From an uncultured Geobacteraceae bacterium (GTDB taxonomy: Bacteria > Desulfobacterota > Desulfuromonadia > Geobacterales > Pseudopelobacteraceae): a DNA stretch of 5,236 nucleotides. Within the stretch, counting starts at the first letter, position 1. Every line of letters starts with the position of its first letter. The notes beneath the pieces are model-generated. The model had not been told where the DNA came from, did no database searches, and worked only from the letters and a program-made list of their open reading frames with translations. Positions 5,059-5,236 of the stretch are shown one piece after another. The stretch spans positions 1 through 5,236 of the forward strand of contig CAIRND010000135.1 in NCBI GenBank assembly GCA_903879825.1, read 5' to 3'. The position numbers and the translations under genes were made by a program.

Positions 5059-5236
5059 CCGATACCATCTTGAGCCTGTGCGATGTTTCGTATCGCTATC
5101 CTGATGGCACAAGCGCCCTCAGCAACTGTTCACTGACAATCCGCCGCGGCTCGCGCACCGCCGTGCTCGGAGCCAACGGCGCCGGCAAGACAACCATGTT
5201 TCTTCACCTGAACGGCATACTGCGCCCCTCAGCCGG
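5055..5236 (+). CDS. cbiO: Cobalt/nickel ECF-transporter ATPase CbiO, N-terminal part (runs off the right edge)
   Basis: Sixty codons are visible. L-S-L-C-D-V-S-Y-R-Y-P-D-G (6-18) is the usual N-terminal strand of ECF A components, with the aromatic-stacking Tyr at 15, and Walker A is G-A-N-G-A-G-K-T (39-46). F-L-H-L-N-G-I-L (49-56) after Walker A is characteristic of CbiO/NikO. The signature motif, Walker B and switch histidine lie outside. ATG overlaps the cbiQ stop (ATGA, 5055-5058), so it is the fourth gene of the cbiMNQO operon. It would hydrolyse ATP at the cytoplasmic face to drive cobalt import, and perhaps nickel import with NikMN. Confidence 0.92.
   Translation, partial: MTDTILSLCDVSYRYPDGTSALSNCSLTIRRGSRTAVLGANGAGKTTMFLHLNGILRPSA

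Noticed and set aside
1..5236. CRISPR arrays, tRNA or rRNA genes, insertion sequences
   Set aside because: No spaced repeat arrays, cloverleaf-like sequences, transposase frames or terminal inverted repeats were seen on either strand.

Overview
The window looks like a chromosomal segment from an anaerobic deltaproteobacterium-type organism, possibly in the Geobacter/Pelobacter/Desulfuromonas group. This assignment is inference. It rests on protein character, on moderate GC content, and on an upstream dyad that fits the form I recall for deltaproteobacterial NikR sites. The theme is transition-metal uptake: tungstate (or molybdate) on the left, nickel and cobalt on the right.

Left part, minus strand (about 1-1702): a leaderward promoter (-35 TTGCCA, 17-bp spacer, -10 TATAGT) drives tupB (permease), tupC (ATPase, 4-bp ATGA overlap with tupB) and then, after 20 bp, the first 50 codons of a Sir2-family NAD-dependent deacetylase that runs off the left edge. 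No gene for the periplasmic tungstate-binding protein (TupA) lies next to tupB.

Middle (1596-1831): a divergent regulatory region. It holds the tup promoter, a perfectly adjacent pair of 11-bp direct repeats (1747-1768), and a candidate NikR operator, GTGTCAC-N13-ATAACAC (1784-1810), immediately before a gene for a fused NikM-NikN nickel component (1832-2929).

Right part, plus strand: between nikMN and the next gene is a 376-nt leader with a textbook cobalamin riboswitch (aptamer 3001-3171, B12 box 3148-3164), a downstream hairpin, and a strong intrinsic terminator (3235-3273). It precedes cbiM-cbiN-cbiQ-cbiO, whose genes overlap by 4, 7 and 4 bp; cbiO is cut by the right edge after its Walker A motif. 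This is an ECF-type (energy-coupling factor) cobalt importer.

How it fits together: NikMN has no T/ATPase genes of its own in the window, and the only energising module is CbiQ-CbiO, which sits behind the B12 riboswitch. The simplest reading is two metal-specific components (nickel, NikR-controlled; cobalt, riboswitch-controlled) next to one shared energising module. All protein families here are known. The noteworthy content is the layered regulation and the sharing hypothesis, not a new gene family.
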